From UBA2357 sp046295975 (GTDB lineage: Bacteria > Pseudomonadota > Gammaproteobacteria > Burkholderiales > Rhodocyclaceae), in the NCBI GenBank assembly GCA_046295975.1, contig JBKBMG010000005.1, forward strand, positions 1 to 64,000: 64,000 bases of DNA. Direction: 5' to 3'. A program made the translations under genes and the position numbers. The notes beneath the pieces are model-generated. The model did not search any database and had not been told where the DNA came from. It was given only the letters and a program-made list of their open reading frames with translations. Positions 1 through 8,892 of the stretch are shown here, one piece after another (position 1 is the first letter of the stretch; the number at the start of each line of letters is the position of its first letter).

Positions 1-190
1 TGATCCCCTTGTGCCCTTCCAGTTCGACCGCGCACGGCTCGCCGATCAAGGCCTGGCAGTCCACGTCCGGGGTGTCCGCCTTCAAGCCCACCCGGAATTC
101 GTAGAGCGCACTCATCGCCTCCTCGCCTTCCACGCTCACCGCCCACAGGGCGCGACCGAGGGGGGTGTGGGCGATCAGGGGTCGGTTCAT
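1..190 (-). CDS. vgrG: Type VI secretion spike protein VgrG, N-terminal fragment
   Basis: The gene runs off the left edge, so only about 63 residues are present. The translation starts MNRPLIAHTPLGRALW and continues through LYEFRVGLKADTPD and ALIGEPCAVELEG. This is the opening of the gp27-like domain of VgrG, which usually reads as a hydrophobic strand, an E-x-M-S segment, then F-E-F-x-V. VgrG trimers tip the T6SS Hcp tube and carry effectors. An AT-rich stretch at about 195-265 upstream probably holds its promoter. No other T6SS gene is visible, so a whole secretion cluster cannot be claimed; it may be an orphan vgrG with effectors beyond the edge. Confidence 0.75.
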   Translation of the reverse strand, partial: MNRPLIAHTPLGRALWAVSVEGEEAMSALYEFRVGLKADTPDVDCQALIGEPCAVELEGHKGI

Positions 191-377
191 GATCAATGCT
201 TCCTGGTTTTGATGATGTAAAAGGCATGATCATAAATGAATTTTGAAACAACTCAAAACAATTAGATGAACGGCATGATGTGGCGTGGAGTGGGCGTTGT
301 GGGGCGGACACAGAATAACGCCGACACACGTGGCCCCGATCCCGCGATGCGGGCCGTGACGCGCTGCCTTTGCCCGT

Positions 378-1034
378 TCAGTAAAGCGTGTTGCGGATGC
401 GCTCGGGTAGTGCGCGGTCGTAGGTCGAACCGTCGATGGTGGCGTTGCTGAGGTCTGAAAGTATCGTGCCGATGCTGGGCAGTGCCACCGCCGGATGCGC
501 GTCCGCCTGCCATAGAGCGGCGCGGACGATGGCGCGGGCACACTGGAAATATACCGACTCGACATCGATCACCAGCACGCTGCGCGGGGGTTTGCCGTCC
601 ACCGCGAAGCGCGTCAGCAGTTCCGGGGTGATCGCGATGCGGGCACGGCCGTTCACCCGCAGGGTTTCGCCGCGACCGGGAATGAGGAACAGCAGTCCGA
701 CGCGGGGGTTGCTGAGCAGGTTGCGCAGGCTGTCAATGCGATTGTTGCCACGGCGGTCGGGCAGCAACAGGGTTTTCTCGTCCTCGACGACGACGAAGCC
801 TGCTGCGTCGCCGCGTGGTGAAGCATCCAGGCCACCTGGTCCGGAGGTGGCCAGCACCATGAACGGCGACGCCTCGATCATGGCGCGGTAGTGTGGATGG
901 ATGTAGTCGACTTCCTTGTGCAGCGAGGCTTCGGCGACTTCGCCATAGAGTGACTCGAGGTGTTCCAAGGTGTCGACGCAGACGTGTCGGGTGGGGGTCA
1001 TCGGCATGCACTCCAACATCGGGTCAAGCGCCAT
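378..1034 (-). CDS. Pyridoxamine 5'-phosphate oxidase-family FMN-binding protein
   Basis: This 218-residue protein has the split-barrel pattern of the PPOX family: an early FMVLATSGPGGLDASPRGD strand-turn, then LLLPDRRGNNRIDSLRN and VGLLFLIPGRGETLRVNGRA. These are the FMN phosphate-binding and dimer-contact segments of the MSMEG_1061/DR2398-like subgroup. It is probably a soluble FMN or F420-type reductase of unknown substrate rather than PdxH, because the PdxH substrate-binding C-terminus is absent. The start is set by an AGGT about 7 bases upstream; ATGs at residues 6 and 10 are alternatives. The gene follows the cysteine hydrolase on the same strand with a 22-base gap, so the two may be cotranscribed. 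Confidence 0.8.
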   Translation of the reverse strand: MALDPMLECMPMTPTRHVCVDTLEHLESLYGEVAEASLHKEVDYIHPHYRAMIEASPFMVLATSGPGGLDASPRGDAAGFVVVEDEKTLLLPDRRGNNRIDSLRNLLSNPRVGLLFLIPGRGETLRVNGRARIAITPELLTRFAVDGKPPRSVLVIDVESVYFQCARAIVRAALWQADAHPAVALPSIGTILSDLSNATIDGSTYDRALPERIRNTLY

Positions 1035-1056
1035 AGCATACCTGCCGGGGTGGCAT

Positions 1057-1548
1057 TCAGCGACGGATCTGCTCGCGACCGATGAAACGCGTCAGGATGC
1101 GCAGGGCGGCTTCGTGATAGTCGTTGCCGGCGTGGCTGGCGCAGGCGTTGGCGAGTACCACCGGCCGCAGCCCGGCTTCGAACAGGTCGACCGCGCACTT
1201 GGTAACGCAGATGTCGGTGTTGATGCCGCACACGTGCACCTCGGCGATGCCATGGCGGGCGAGCAGGGCCAGGAAGTCGGGTGTCACACAGGTATAGCGC
1301 GGTTTGTCGACAATGACAGCGTCGCCGCGCGGGCCAAAGGCGAGCAGCGTGTCGTCACTACCGGGGGTGAAGCGCGTCCAGTGGATCAAGCGGCGGTAGT
1401 TCGAGTCCGGCGGATTCACAAAGCGTGTGACCACGACCAGCGGATAGTCGGTCTGCAAGGCTTCGACCCGTTCCGGGATGTGGGCCGTGGCGTGATTGAT
1501 GAAGCCGCGCTGGACATCGACGATCAGGAGCGCGGCGTTCGAGTTCAT
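1057..1548 (-). CDS. Isochorismatase-like cysteine hydrolase
   Basis: This 163-residue alpha/beta hydrolase of the isochorismatase/nicotinamidase superfamily has the full catalytic set: Asp11 in LLIVDVQ, Lys82 in IVDKPRYT and Cys114 in GINTDICV. Family members cleave amides or vinyl ethers (nicotinamide, N-carbamoyl compounds, isochorismate). The sequence does not decide the substrate. The start was placed at MNSNAALL because the family begins just before the catalytic Asp; an in-frame ATG at 1578 would add ten residues of atypical composition. It is divergent from uvrA. Confidence 0.85.
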   Translation of the reverse strand: MNSNAALLIVDVQRGFINHATAHIPERVEALQTDYPLVVVTRFVNPPDSNYRRLIHWTRFTPGSDDTLLAFGPRGDAVIVDKPRYTCVTPDFLALLARHGIAEVHVCGINTDICVTKCAVDLFEAGLRPVVLANACASHAGNDYHEAALRILTRFIGREQIRR

Positions 1549-1578
1549 GGAGCGGGCGCCTCGGGTCGGATCAAACAT

Positions 1579-1608
1579 GTCCGGCGGCGTGGGGAACCGC
1601 CGCCGGAC
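1579..1608. repeat. Perfect 11-bp inverted repeat between divergent genes
   Basis: The arms GTCCGGCGGCG and CGCCGCCGGAC (1579-1589, 1598-1608) surround an 8-base loop. The repeat lies between the cysteine hydrolase and uvrA, which diverge. It could be an operator or an mRNA hairpin. No SOS box (CTGT-N8-ACAG) was found beside it. Confidence 0.5.
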
Positions 1609-1658
1609 GGATAGAATCTGTTCTCGATCCTCGCAGTGTAACCGGCTCCCGCACGCCC

Positions 1659-4600
1659 ATGTCCGACTCCATCCGTATCACTGGCGCCCGTCAGAACAAT
1701 CTCAAGAATCTGTCGCTGGACATTCCGCTGAACGCCCTCACCGTGGTCACCGGGGTGTCGGGTTCGGGCAAGTCGTCGCTGGTGTTCGACACCCTCTATG
1801 CCGAGGGTCAGCGCCGCTATGTCGAGACCTTCTCGCCGTATGCGCGGCAGTTTCTCGATCGCCAGGATAGACCGCAGGTCGACCGCATCGAAGGCGTGCC
1901 GCCCGCCATCGCGATCGACCAGACCAACCCGGTGCGGACTTCGCGCTCGACGGTCGGCACCATGACCGAGTTGGCGGACCACTTCAAGCTGCTCTATGCC
2001 CGTGCGTCGCGCCTGCACTGTCGCGGTTGCGGTGTCGAGGTCCGGCGCGACGACACTGCCGGCATCCTGCGGACCCTGGCCGAACGCTGCGCGGCCGACG
2101 ATCCGCGCCTGGTGGTGAGCTTTCCGGTGCCGGTGCCGGCGAGTTTCAGCGAGGCGGAGATTACCGCGCTGCTCGCGCAGCAGGGCTACACCCGCGTGCA
2201 TGCGCAGGCGGCGAACGGTGACGGCAAGGTGCTGCAGGTGGTGCAGGACCGCTTCCGCCTGGGCAACGCCGACCCGGCGCGGGTGGCGGAGGCGGTCGAG
2301 GTGGCGATGCAGCACGGCAAGGGCCGCATGGCCGTGCACGCCCTGCACGATGCGGGCGAGACGATGTGGCGCTTCTCGCGCGATCTGCACTGCGCCGACT
2401 GCGACATCCACTACAACGAGCCGACGCCGGGCCTGTTCTCGTTCAACTCGCCGATAGGCGCCTGCGAAACCTGTCGCGGCTTCGGCCGGGTGATCGGAGT
2501 GGACTTCTCGCTGGTGATCCCGGACGAGTCGAAGACGCTTGCCGAAGGGGCGGTCAAACCCTGGCAGACCGAGAGTTATCGCGAGTGCCAGGATGACCTG
2601 GCGAAAATGGCGAAGAAATACGGTGTGGCGATGGACATCCCGGTGCGCGATCTACCGCCCGAGCATCGCCACTGGCTGCTCGAAGGCGACGACACCTGGA
2701 AGAGCTGGGAATCGTCGTGGCCGCGCAAGTGGTACGGCGTGCGCCGCTTCTTCGAGTGGCTGGAAACCAAGGCCTACAAGATGCACATCCGGGTGCTGCT
2801 GTCGCGCTACCGCAGTTATACGGAATGCCCGGCGTGCCACGGCGCGCGGCTAAAACCCGAAGCCCTGCTGTGGCGCCTGGGGCGTGACGCGCTGGCGATC
2901 CACGAACTGATGGCCTTGCCGATCAGCAAGGTGCGGGGCTTCATGCAGGCGCTCGATCTGCCCGCGCCGCTCGACGAAGCCACCGAGCTGCTGCTCGGCG
3001 AGATCCGCAGCCGGCTCGATTACCTCGACCGTGTCGGCCTGTCCTATCTCACGCTCGACCGCCAGTCGCGCACCCTGTCGGGTGGCGAAGTGCAGCGCAT
3101 CAACCTCACCACCGCGCTCGGCACCTCGCTGGTGAACACGTTGTTCGTACTCGATGAGCCGTCCATCGGCCTGCATCCGCGCGACATCGACCGCATCCTC
3201 GGGGTGATGACGCGGCTGCGCGATGCCGGCAACACCCTGGTGGTGGTCGAACACGACCCGCAGATCATGCTCGCCGCCGACCGCTTGCTCGACATCGGCC
3301 CCGGCCCTGGCGAGCGCGGTGGGCAGATCGTGGATTTTGCTCCGCCGGCCGAGATTGCCGCCAACCCGGCTTCGCTCACGGGGGCCTATCTTGCCGGCCG
3401 CAAGCGGGTCGACGCCGGCCGTGAGCCCTGCCCGGTGCGCGACGACACGCCCATGCTGCGGCTCGTCGGCGCCCGCCAGCACAATCTGCGCGGCATCGAC
3501 GTGGGCTTTCCACTGGCCGGCCTGGTGTGCGTGTCCGGCGTCTCCGGTTCCGGCAAGTCGACGCTCATCCAGGACGTGCTGTATCCGGCGCTCGCCCGCC
3601 ACTTCGGCCAGTCGGTGACGAGCGAGCTGGCGGCCGACGCGTTTGCGCACATCGAGGGGCTGGCGGCGCTGTCCGGCGTGGTGATGGTCGACCAGTCGCC
3701 GATCGGCAAGAGCGCGCGTTCCAACCCGGTGAGCCACATCGGCGCGTGGGACGCGATCCGCAAACTCTTTGCCAACCTGCCCGAGGCTCTGGCGCGCGGC
3801 TACACGCCCGGCACCTTCAGCTTCAACTCCGGCACCGGCCGCTGCCCCACCTGCACTGGCTCGGGCTTCGAGCACGTCGAGATGCAGTTCCTGTCCGACG
3901 TCTATCTGCGCTGCCCGGATTGTGACGGCAAACGCTACCGCCCCGAGATCCTTGCGCTGCAGTGGCGCGGCAAGTCGATTGCCGAGGTGCTAGACCTGAC
4001 GGTGAGCGAGGCGCTGGCCTTCTTCGCCGACCAGCGCGAGGTGCAGACGGTGCTGGCGCCGCTTGCCGACGTGGGTCTGGAGTACGTGCGCCTGGGCCAG
4101 CCGGTGCCGACGCTCTCCGGTGGCGAGGCGCAGCGCCTCAAGCTGGCCGGCCACCTCGCCGAGGCGGCCCGGCTCGCGGCGAAGAAGTCGCGCAAGGCGG
4201 ACGAGTCAGACAAGAGGGCCGGAGGCGGGCGGCTGCTGTTCCTGTTCGACGAGCCCACCACCGGCCTGCATTTCGAGGACGTCGCGGTGCTCCTGCGGGC
4301 CTTCGACAAGCTGCTCGCGGCCGGGCATGCGCTGGTGGTCATCGAGCACAACCTGGACGTGCTGCTCGCCGCCGACTGGATCATCGACCTCGGCCCGGAA
4401 GGCGGCGAGGACGGCGGCGAACTGGTGGTGGCCGGCCCGCCGCAGGCGGTGATGGCCTGCGCCGCCTCGCACACCGGGCAGGCGATGCGCGATTACCTCG
4501 CGGCGCTGGACGAGGCCGTGCGTCGCCCGGCCGGTGCGCTCGTTGCGGCCGATTCCGCTGCACCGCGCCTGCTGCCCGCACCGGTGATCGGCATTCGCCA

Positions 4601-7286
4601 CGCGCGCGAGCACAACCTCAAGAACGTCAGCCTGAGCATTCCGCGCGACCGCTTCACGGTGATCACCGGGTTGTCCGGCTCCGGCAAATCCACGCTGGCC
4701 TTTGACATCGTGTTCGGCGAGGGCCAGCGCCGCTACCTGGAGTCGCTCAACGCCTATGCACGTCAGTTCGTGCAGCCGGCGAGCCGGCCCGACGTCGACG
4801 CGCTGTTCGGCATCCCGCCCACCGTCGCCATCGAGCAGCGCGTCAGCCGCGGCGGGCGCAAGAGTACGGTGGGCACGCTGACCGAGATCCAGCCCTTTCT
4901 GCGCCTGCTCTACGTGAAGCTCGGCACCCAGTACTGCCCCGAATGCGAGGTGCCGGTGGTGCCGCAGAGCTTTGATGCGATTGCCGCGCAAATCCTGCGC
5001 GACTTTGCCGGCGAGTCGGTGGAGTTGCTCGCGCCGCTCGTGTCCAACCGCAAGGGCTTGTACACCGATCTCGCCAAGTGGGCGCGCGGCAAGGGATTCG
5101 AGCAGCTGCGCGTGGATGGCGAATACCTGCCGACGCGCAAATGGCCGCGTCTCGACCGCTACAAGGAACACAACATCGACCTGCCGGTGGGCATGCTGGT
5201 GCTGCGGCCCGAACATGAAAAGCCGTTGCGCGAGCAGCTTGAAACCGCGCTCGAACACGGCAAGGGCGTAGTGCGCGTGCTGCCCCTGGGCAAGCTTGGC
5301 GCCACACCGGTGACCTTCTCCACCAAGCGCGCCTGCCCGTGCTGCGGCACGAGCTTCCCGGAGCCCGATCCGCGCCTGTTTTCATATAACGCCAAACACG
5401 GCTGGTGCCTGGCCTGTTACGGCACCGGCACCAAGGTGTCCGGGCGGGTGGAGGACCCGGACGCACTCGATCTGGCCGGGCTGGACGATGAACGCGACGA
5501 GCACGGCAACGGGCCGGATGCGGTGTGCCCGGTGTGCGACGGCGCGCGGCTCAACCGGGTGGCGCGCGCGGTGCGTTTTCGCGACCTCGGCATCCACCGC
5601 CTGTCGGCGCGTTCGGTGAATGAGTGTGCCGACTTCTTTGCGTCGCTCGAACTTGTCGGGCGCGAACAGGAGATCGGTCGCGACCTCGTGGCCGAGATAC
5701 GCGGCCGGCTCGAATTCCTGCAGAAGGTCGGGCTGGGCTATCTCGCGCTCGACCGTGGCGCGCCGACGCTGTCGGGCGGCGAGGCACAGCGCATCCGCCT
5801 GGCCGCGCAGCTCGGCTCCAACCTGCGCGGGGTGTGCTACATCCTCGACGAGCCGACCATCGGCCTGCATCCGCGCGACAACCGGTTGCTGCTCGACACC
5901 CTTGAAGCGCTGCGCGACCGCGGCAACACCCTGCTGGTGGTCGAGCACGACGAAGACACCATCCGCCGCGCTGACCACGTCATCGATCTTGGCCCCGGCG
6001 CCGGCGTGCGGGGCGGTCGGGTGGTGGCCGAAGGCCGTCTGCCGGAGCTGATCGCCGCCCCCGAGTCCGCGACCGGCGCCTGCCTGCGTGCACCGCTGGT
6101 GCATCCGCTGCATCCGCGCCGGGCGGTGGCGGCGGACCATCCGTCCATCGTCGTGCGCGGCGCCACCCTGCACAACCTGCGCGAAGTCGAGGCGCGCGTG
6201 CCGCTGGGCCGGCTCACCGTGGTCACCGGGGTGTCGGGGTCGGGCAAGTCCACGCTGGCGCGCGACGTGCTGCTCGCCAACCTCAAGCGGCGGCTCGGCG
6301 ATGCCAGCCCGGCCGGCCGGGCGAAGGCCAGGAAGGCTGCGCCGGCCGAGGCTGCGGCGAAGGCCGAGGTGCTCAGCGGTTGCCGAGAGCTGACCGGCTG
6401 GCAGCAGGTGGGCCGCGTGCTGGAAGTCGACCAGACGCCGATCGGCAAGACGCCGCGCTCCTGCCCGGCCACCTATGTCGGCTTCTGGGACGCGATCCGC
6501 AAGCTCTTCGCGGAAACCTTCGATGCGAAGACGCGCGGCTGGAATGCCTCGCGCTTTTCCTTCAACACCGGCGCCGGCCGCTGCCCGGTGTGCGAGGGCC
6601 AGGGGCGGATCACCGTGGAGATGAACTTCCTGCCCGACGTGCGCCTGCCCTGCGAGGCCTGCGGCGGGGCGCGTTTCAACCCCGAGACGCTGGCGGTGGA
6701 ATGGCGCGGCAAGTCGGTGGCCGAGGTGCTGGCGATGCCGATTGACGACGCGGTCGGGTTCTTCGCCGCCCATCCGGCAATCGCGCATCCGCTCAAGCTG
6801 CTGCAGGATGTCGGGCTGGGCTACCTGACCCTGGGCCAGCCGAGCCCGACACTTTCGGGCGGCGAGGCGCAGCGCATCAAGCTGGTCACCGAACTCGCCA
6901 AGGTGCGCGGCCGCGCCGGCGAAGGCGCCGCGACCGGCGGGCGGCCGCTGCCGCCGGAGAAGCACACCCTGTACGTGCTCGACGAGCCCACGGTAGGCCT
7001 GCACATGGCCGACGTCGAAAAGCTGATCCTGGTGCTGGACCGGCTCGCCGACGCCGGCCACACGGTGCTGGTCATCGAGCACGACCTCGACCTGATGGCC
7101 GAGGCCGACTGGCTGATCGACCTCGGTCCGGAAGGTGGCGACGGCGGTGGGCGCATTGTTGCGCAGGGACCGGTGGAACACGCCTGCGCCCAGGCCGGAT
7201 CGCACACCGCGCGCATTCTCGGGGAATTCATCGCGGCGAGGCGGGTCGGAGCCGGAGAGCAAGCCACAGAGGAAAGCACATCATGA
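1659..7286 (+). CDS. uvrA: Double-length UvrA-family ATPase (two fused UvrA units)
   Basis: At 1875 residues this is about twice the usual UvrA length of about 940. It has four Walker A loops: GVSGSGKSS near residue 33, GVSGSGKST near 627, GLSGSGKST near 1005 and GVSGSGKST near 1524. Each is followed by an LSGGE signature and an LDEP Walker B. CxxC zinc modules occur in both halves. Residues 1-960 form one complete UvrA and about 970-1875 a second, with no frameshift between them. UvrA dimers recognise bulky DNA lesions and load UvrB; here one chain could supply the dimer. Canonical uvrA is probably elsewhere, since stand-alone paralogues of this type (UvrA2-like) usually serve drug or DNA-adduct tolerance. 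Its stop overlaps the next start as ATGA. Confidence 0.92.
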   Translation: MSDSIRITGARQNNLKNLSLDIPLNALTVVTGVSGSGKSSLVFDTLYAEGQRRYVETFSPYARQFLDRQDRPQVDRIEGVPPAIAIDQTNPVRTSRSTVGTMTELADHFKLLYARASRLHCRGCGVEVRRDDTAGILRTLAERCAADDPRLVVSFPVPVPASFSEAEITALLAQQGYTRVHAQAANGDGKVLQVVQDRFRLGNADPARVAEAVEVAMQHGKGRMAVHALHDAGETMWRFSRDLHCADCDIHYNEPTPGLFSFNSPIGACETCRGFGRVIGVDFSLVIPDESKTLAEGAVKPWQTESYRECQDDLAKMAKKYGVAMDIPVRDLPPEHRHWLLEGDDTWKSWESSWPRKWYGVRRFFEWLETKAYKMHIRVLLSRYRSYTECPACHGARLKPEALLWRLGRDALAIHELMALPISKVRGFMQALDLPAPLDEATELLLGEIRSRLDYLDRVGLSYLTLDRQSRTLSGGEVQRINLTTALGTSLVNTLFVLDEPSIGLHPRDIDRILGVMTRLRDAGNTLVVVEHDPQIMLAADRLLDIGPGPGERGGQIVDFAPPAEIAANPASLTGAYLAGRKRVDAGREPCPVRDDTPMLRLVGARQHNLRGIDVGFPLAGLVCVSGVSGSGKSTLIQDVLYPALARHFGQSVTSELAADAFAHIEGLAALSGVVMVDQSPIGKSARSNPVSHIGAWDAIRKLFANLPEALARGYTPGTFSFNSGTGRCPTCTGSGFEHVEMQFLSDVYLRCPDCDGKRYRPEILALQWRGKSIAEVLDLTVSEALAFFADQREVQTVLAPLADVGLEYVRLGQPVPTLSGGEAQRLKLAGHLAEAARLAAKKSRKADESDKRAGGGRLLFLFDEPTTGLHFEDVAVLLRAFDKLLAAGHALVVIEHNLDVLLAADWIIDLGPEGGEDGGELVVAGPPQAVMACAASHTGQAMRDYLAALDEAVRRPAGALVAADSAAPRLLPAPVIGIRHAREHNLKNVSLSIPRDRFTVITGLSGSGKSTLAFDIVFGEGQRRYLESLNAYARQFVQPASRPDVDALFGIPPTVAIEQRVSRGGRKSTVGTLTEIQPFLRLLYVKLGTQYCPECEVPVVPQSFDAIAAQILRDFAGESVELLAPLVSNRKGLYTDLAKWARGKGFEQLRVDGEYLPTRKWPRLDRYKEHNIDLPVGMLVLRPEHEKPLREQLETALEHGKGVVRVLPLGKLGATPVTFSTKRACPCCGTSFPEPDPRLFSYNAKHGWCLACYGTGTKVSGRVEDPDALDLAGLDDERDEHGNGPDAVCPVCDGARLNRVARAVRFRDLGIHRLSARSVNECADFFASLELVGREQEIGRDLVAEIRGRLEFLQKVGLGYLALDRGAPTLSGGEAQRIRLAAQLGSNLRGVCYILDEPTIGLHPRDNRLLLDTLEALRDRGNTLLVVEHDEDTIRRADHVIDLGPGAGVRGGRVVAEGRLPELIAAPESATGACLRAPLVHPLHPRRAVAADHPSIVVRGATLHNLREVEARVPLGRLTVVTGVSGSGKSTLARDVLLANLKRRLGDASPAGRAKARKAAPAEAAAKAEVLSGCRELTGWQQVGRVLEVDQTPIGKTPRSCPATYVGFWDAIRKLFAETFDAKTRGWNASRFSFNTGAGRCPVCEGQGRITVEMNFLPDVRLPCEACGGARFNPETLAVEWRGKSVAEVLAMPIDDAVGFFAAHPAIAHPLKLLQDVGLGYLTLGQPSPTLSGGEAQRIKLVTELAKVRGRAGEGAATGGRPLPPEKHTLYVLDEPTVGLHMADVEKLILVLDRLADAGHTVLVIEHDLDLMAEADWLIDLGPEGGDGGGRIVAQGPVEHACAQAGSHTARILGEFIAARRVGAGEQATEESTS

Positions 7287-7972
7287 GCGCAGAGCGCATC
7301 CAGGTCTGGGACCTCCCGCTACGATTGTTCCACTGGCTGCTGTTCGGTTTGGTGGTGGCCGCAATCGTCAGCGTCAAGATCGGCGGTACCGCCATGGTCT
7401 GGCACGGCCGCTTCGGTCATATGATCTTCGGCCTGATCGTGTTTCGCATCGTGTGGGGGGTGATCGGTTCGGATACTGCACGCTTCACGACCTTTGTGCG
7501 CGGTCCGGCGGCGATCCTGGACTATCTGAAGGGGCGCTGGCAGGGTATCGGCCACAACCCGCTGGGCGCACTGTCGGTGCTGGCGCTGCTCGGGGTAATT
7601 GGCTTTCAGGCCACTTCCGGGCTATTCGCCAATGACGACATCGCGTTTACCGGTCCGCTGTACCGCGCCGTGGCGTCAGACGTGAGCGGTCAGCTCACCG
7701 GTTGGCACAAGCGCATGGAATGGGTGATCTACGCCCTGATCGCCCTGCACGTGGCAGCGGTGTTGTTCTACACCCTGATACGCAAGGACGATCTGGTCGG
7801 GCCGATGATCACCGGCCGCAAGCGGGTGTCGTCGCACCGTGCCGAGCCCACCCGCGGTGGTGGCGTGATTGCCTTCGTGGTGGCGCTGGCGATTGCTGGT
7901 CTCGCCATGTGGGTGAGCAGCGGCGCATTGCTGGCACCGCCGCCACCACCACCGGCGTCGCTGGGCTGGTGA
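7283..7972 (+). CDS. Cytochrome b561-type membrane protein
   Basis: This 229-residue protein of the Ni/Fe-hydrogenase/cytochrome b561 superfamily has four predicted membrane helices. The first carries the heme-ligand His in LPLRLFHWLLFG, a second lies in HGRFGHMIFG, and the last helix carries GWHKRMEW and ALHVAAVLFY. It would pass electrons between quinones and periplasmic redox partners. A proline-rich tail (APPPPPPASLGW) ends the protein. The ATG overlaps the uvrA stop (ATGA) and has a GAGGAAAG Shine-Dalgarno. The obvious partner is the cytochrome c just downstream on the opposite strand; such b561/c-prime pairs are common in betaproteobacteria. Confidence 0.88.
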   Translation: MSAERIQVWDLPLRLFHWLLFGLVVAAIVSVKIGGTAMVWHGRFGHMIFGLIVFRIVWGVIGSDTARFTTFVRGPAAILDYLKGRWQGIGHNPLGALSVLALLGVIGFQATSGLFANDDIAFTGPLYRAVASDVSGQLTGWHKRMEWVIYALIALHVAAVLFYTLIRKDDLVGPMITGRKRVSSHRAEPTRGGGVIAFVVALAIAGLAMWVSSGALLAPPPPPPASLGW

Positions 7973-7987
7973 GGCCTGTCGCCCGCG

Positions 7988-8458
7988 CTATTCGGGAGCG
8001 CGGTAGTTGTCGTGGCAGGCCTTACAGGTACGGCCCACTTCGCCAAACTGGCTCGCGATCGCGCTGCGATCGCCATTGGCGGCGACTTCCTGGAGCTTGT
8101 TCGCCTCCTGGATAAAGCTCATTGCGATTTCGCGCACCTTGTCCGGCTCGTCAAAAAAGCTGGACTTCAACCGCGTGGGCTTCCAGCCGCTGCCTTGGTC
8201 CGAGCCCTGCGGGAACAAGCCGCTCAGCCCGGCATTGGCGGCGGCAGCGATCGCGCCAGCGGCGGCGGCGACCTGCTGCTGGTCGAACGGCACGCTGCCA
8301 TCGACCGCCTGGGCCTTGATCTTGCCCATGTTCCAGTTCATGAACGAGAAGGTCGATTGACGGAACTTGATCATGTCCTCGGTCGATTGCGCCGACGCCG
8401 TCAAGGTGACGGAGGCGGCGAGTGCGCCGAGCACGGCGGCGGACAGCAGCTTCTTCAT
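7988..8458 (-). CDS. Periplasmic cytochrome c-prime
   Basis: This 156-residue protein starts with a Sec signal (MKKLLSAAVLGALAASVTL, cleavage after ASAQ). It ends with a single heme-c site CKACH (in GRTCKACHDNYRAPE), the C-terminal placement typical of the four-helix cytochrome c-prime family. Family members bind NO or CO at a five-coordinate heme. The start at MKKLL has AGGAG 7 bases upstream; an in-frame extension to 8614 lacks a signal peptide and is rejected. It converges with the cytochrome b561 gene, leaving 15 bases between stops. Confidence 0.92.
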   Translation of the reverse strand: MKKLLSAAVLGALAASVTLTASAQSTEDMIKFRQSTFSFMNWNMGKIKAQAVDGSVPFDQQQVAAAAGAIAAAANAGLSGLFPQGSDQGSGWKPTRLKSSFFDEPDKVREIAMSFIQEANKLQEVAANGDRSAIASQFGEVGRTCKACHDNYRAPE

Positions 8459-8892
8459 TGCGGGTTTCTCCTGTGTTGAAAAAGTCGAATCGTCGATCAG
8501 ATGAACGCCGGACAAGACCGAACGGGTGACAGGGGGGCGAACGCGGCCGGGCTGATCCCGCGGGTGCCGCTTCCAGGTCGCCCGGCGCCCCGGTGGTGGC
8601 GCAGCCAAAGCCACCAGGACGCATTTTCGACGCCAAACGATTGGATTGGTTCGAATGTAATTCCAATAGTATTAGAAAAGCAATATATGTCGATGAATTC
8701 AGCTGCCACCATCGTATGCGCTTGAACGTGAATTTTTCACGCTCAAGTGAGGAAAAGCTCCTCAAGTCGGGGGGGTGCCGACCGTAAAATTGTGTGTCTG
8801 TGCTGCGTCGCACCCAGCCGCGCGTTCCGTAAATCGAGCGCCTTCCGGCGGCGGCGCGGATTTCCGTCCCTTTTGAGGGCGTACGTGGAGTG
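8459..8892. promoter_or_regulatory. 434-bp divergent intergenic region with an AT-rich core and inverted repeat
   Basis: This gap separates the divergent cytochrome c-prime and chemoreceptor genes, so it must hold both promoters. Its core (about 8630-8760) is much more AT-rich than the surroundings. It contains an 11-bp inverted repeat with one mismatch at 8721-8731/8737-8747 (CTTGAACGTGA and TCACGCTCAAG), followed by a 5-bp GAGGA/TCCTC hairpin. No protein-coding frame here looks real. I see no convincing FNR or sigma-54 site. Confidence 0.5.

Noticed and set aside
1609..1658. Possible SOS (LexA) box upstream of the UvrA gene
   Set aside because: A CTG...CAG pair is present near 1618-1636, but the spacing is wrong for CTGT-N8-ACAG.
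5382..7262. Long open frame of 626 codons on the minus strand inside the UvrA gene
   Set aside because: It is the antisense frame of a GC-rich gene; its translation is Arg/Ala/His/Gln-rich with no motif, whereas the plus-strand frame has four ABC signatures.
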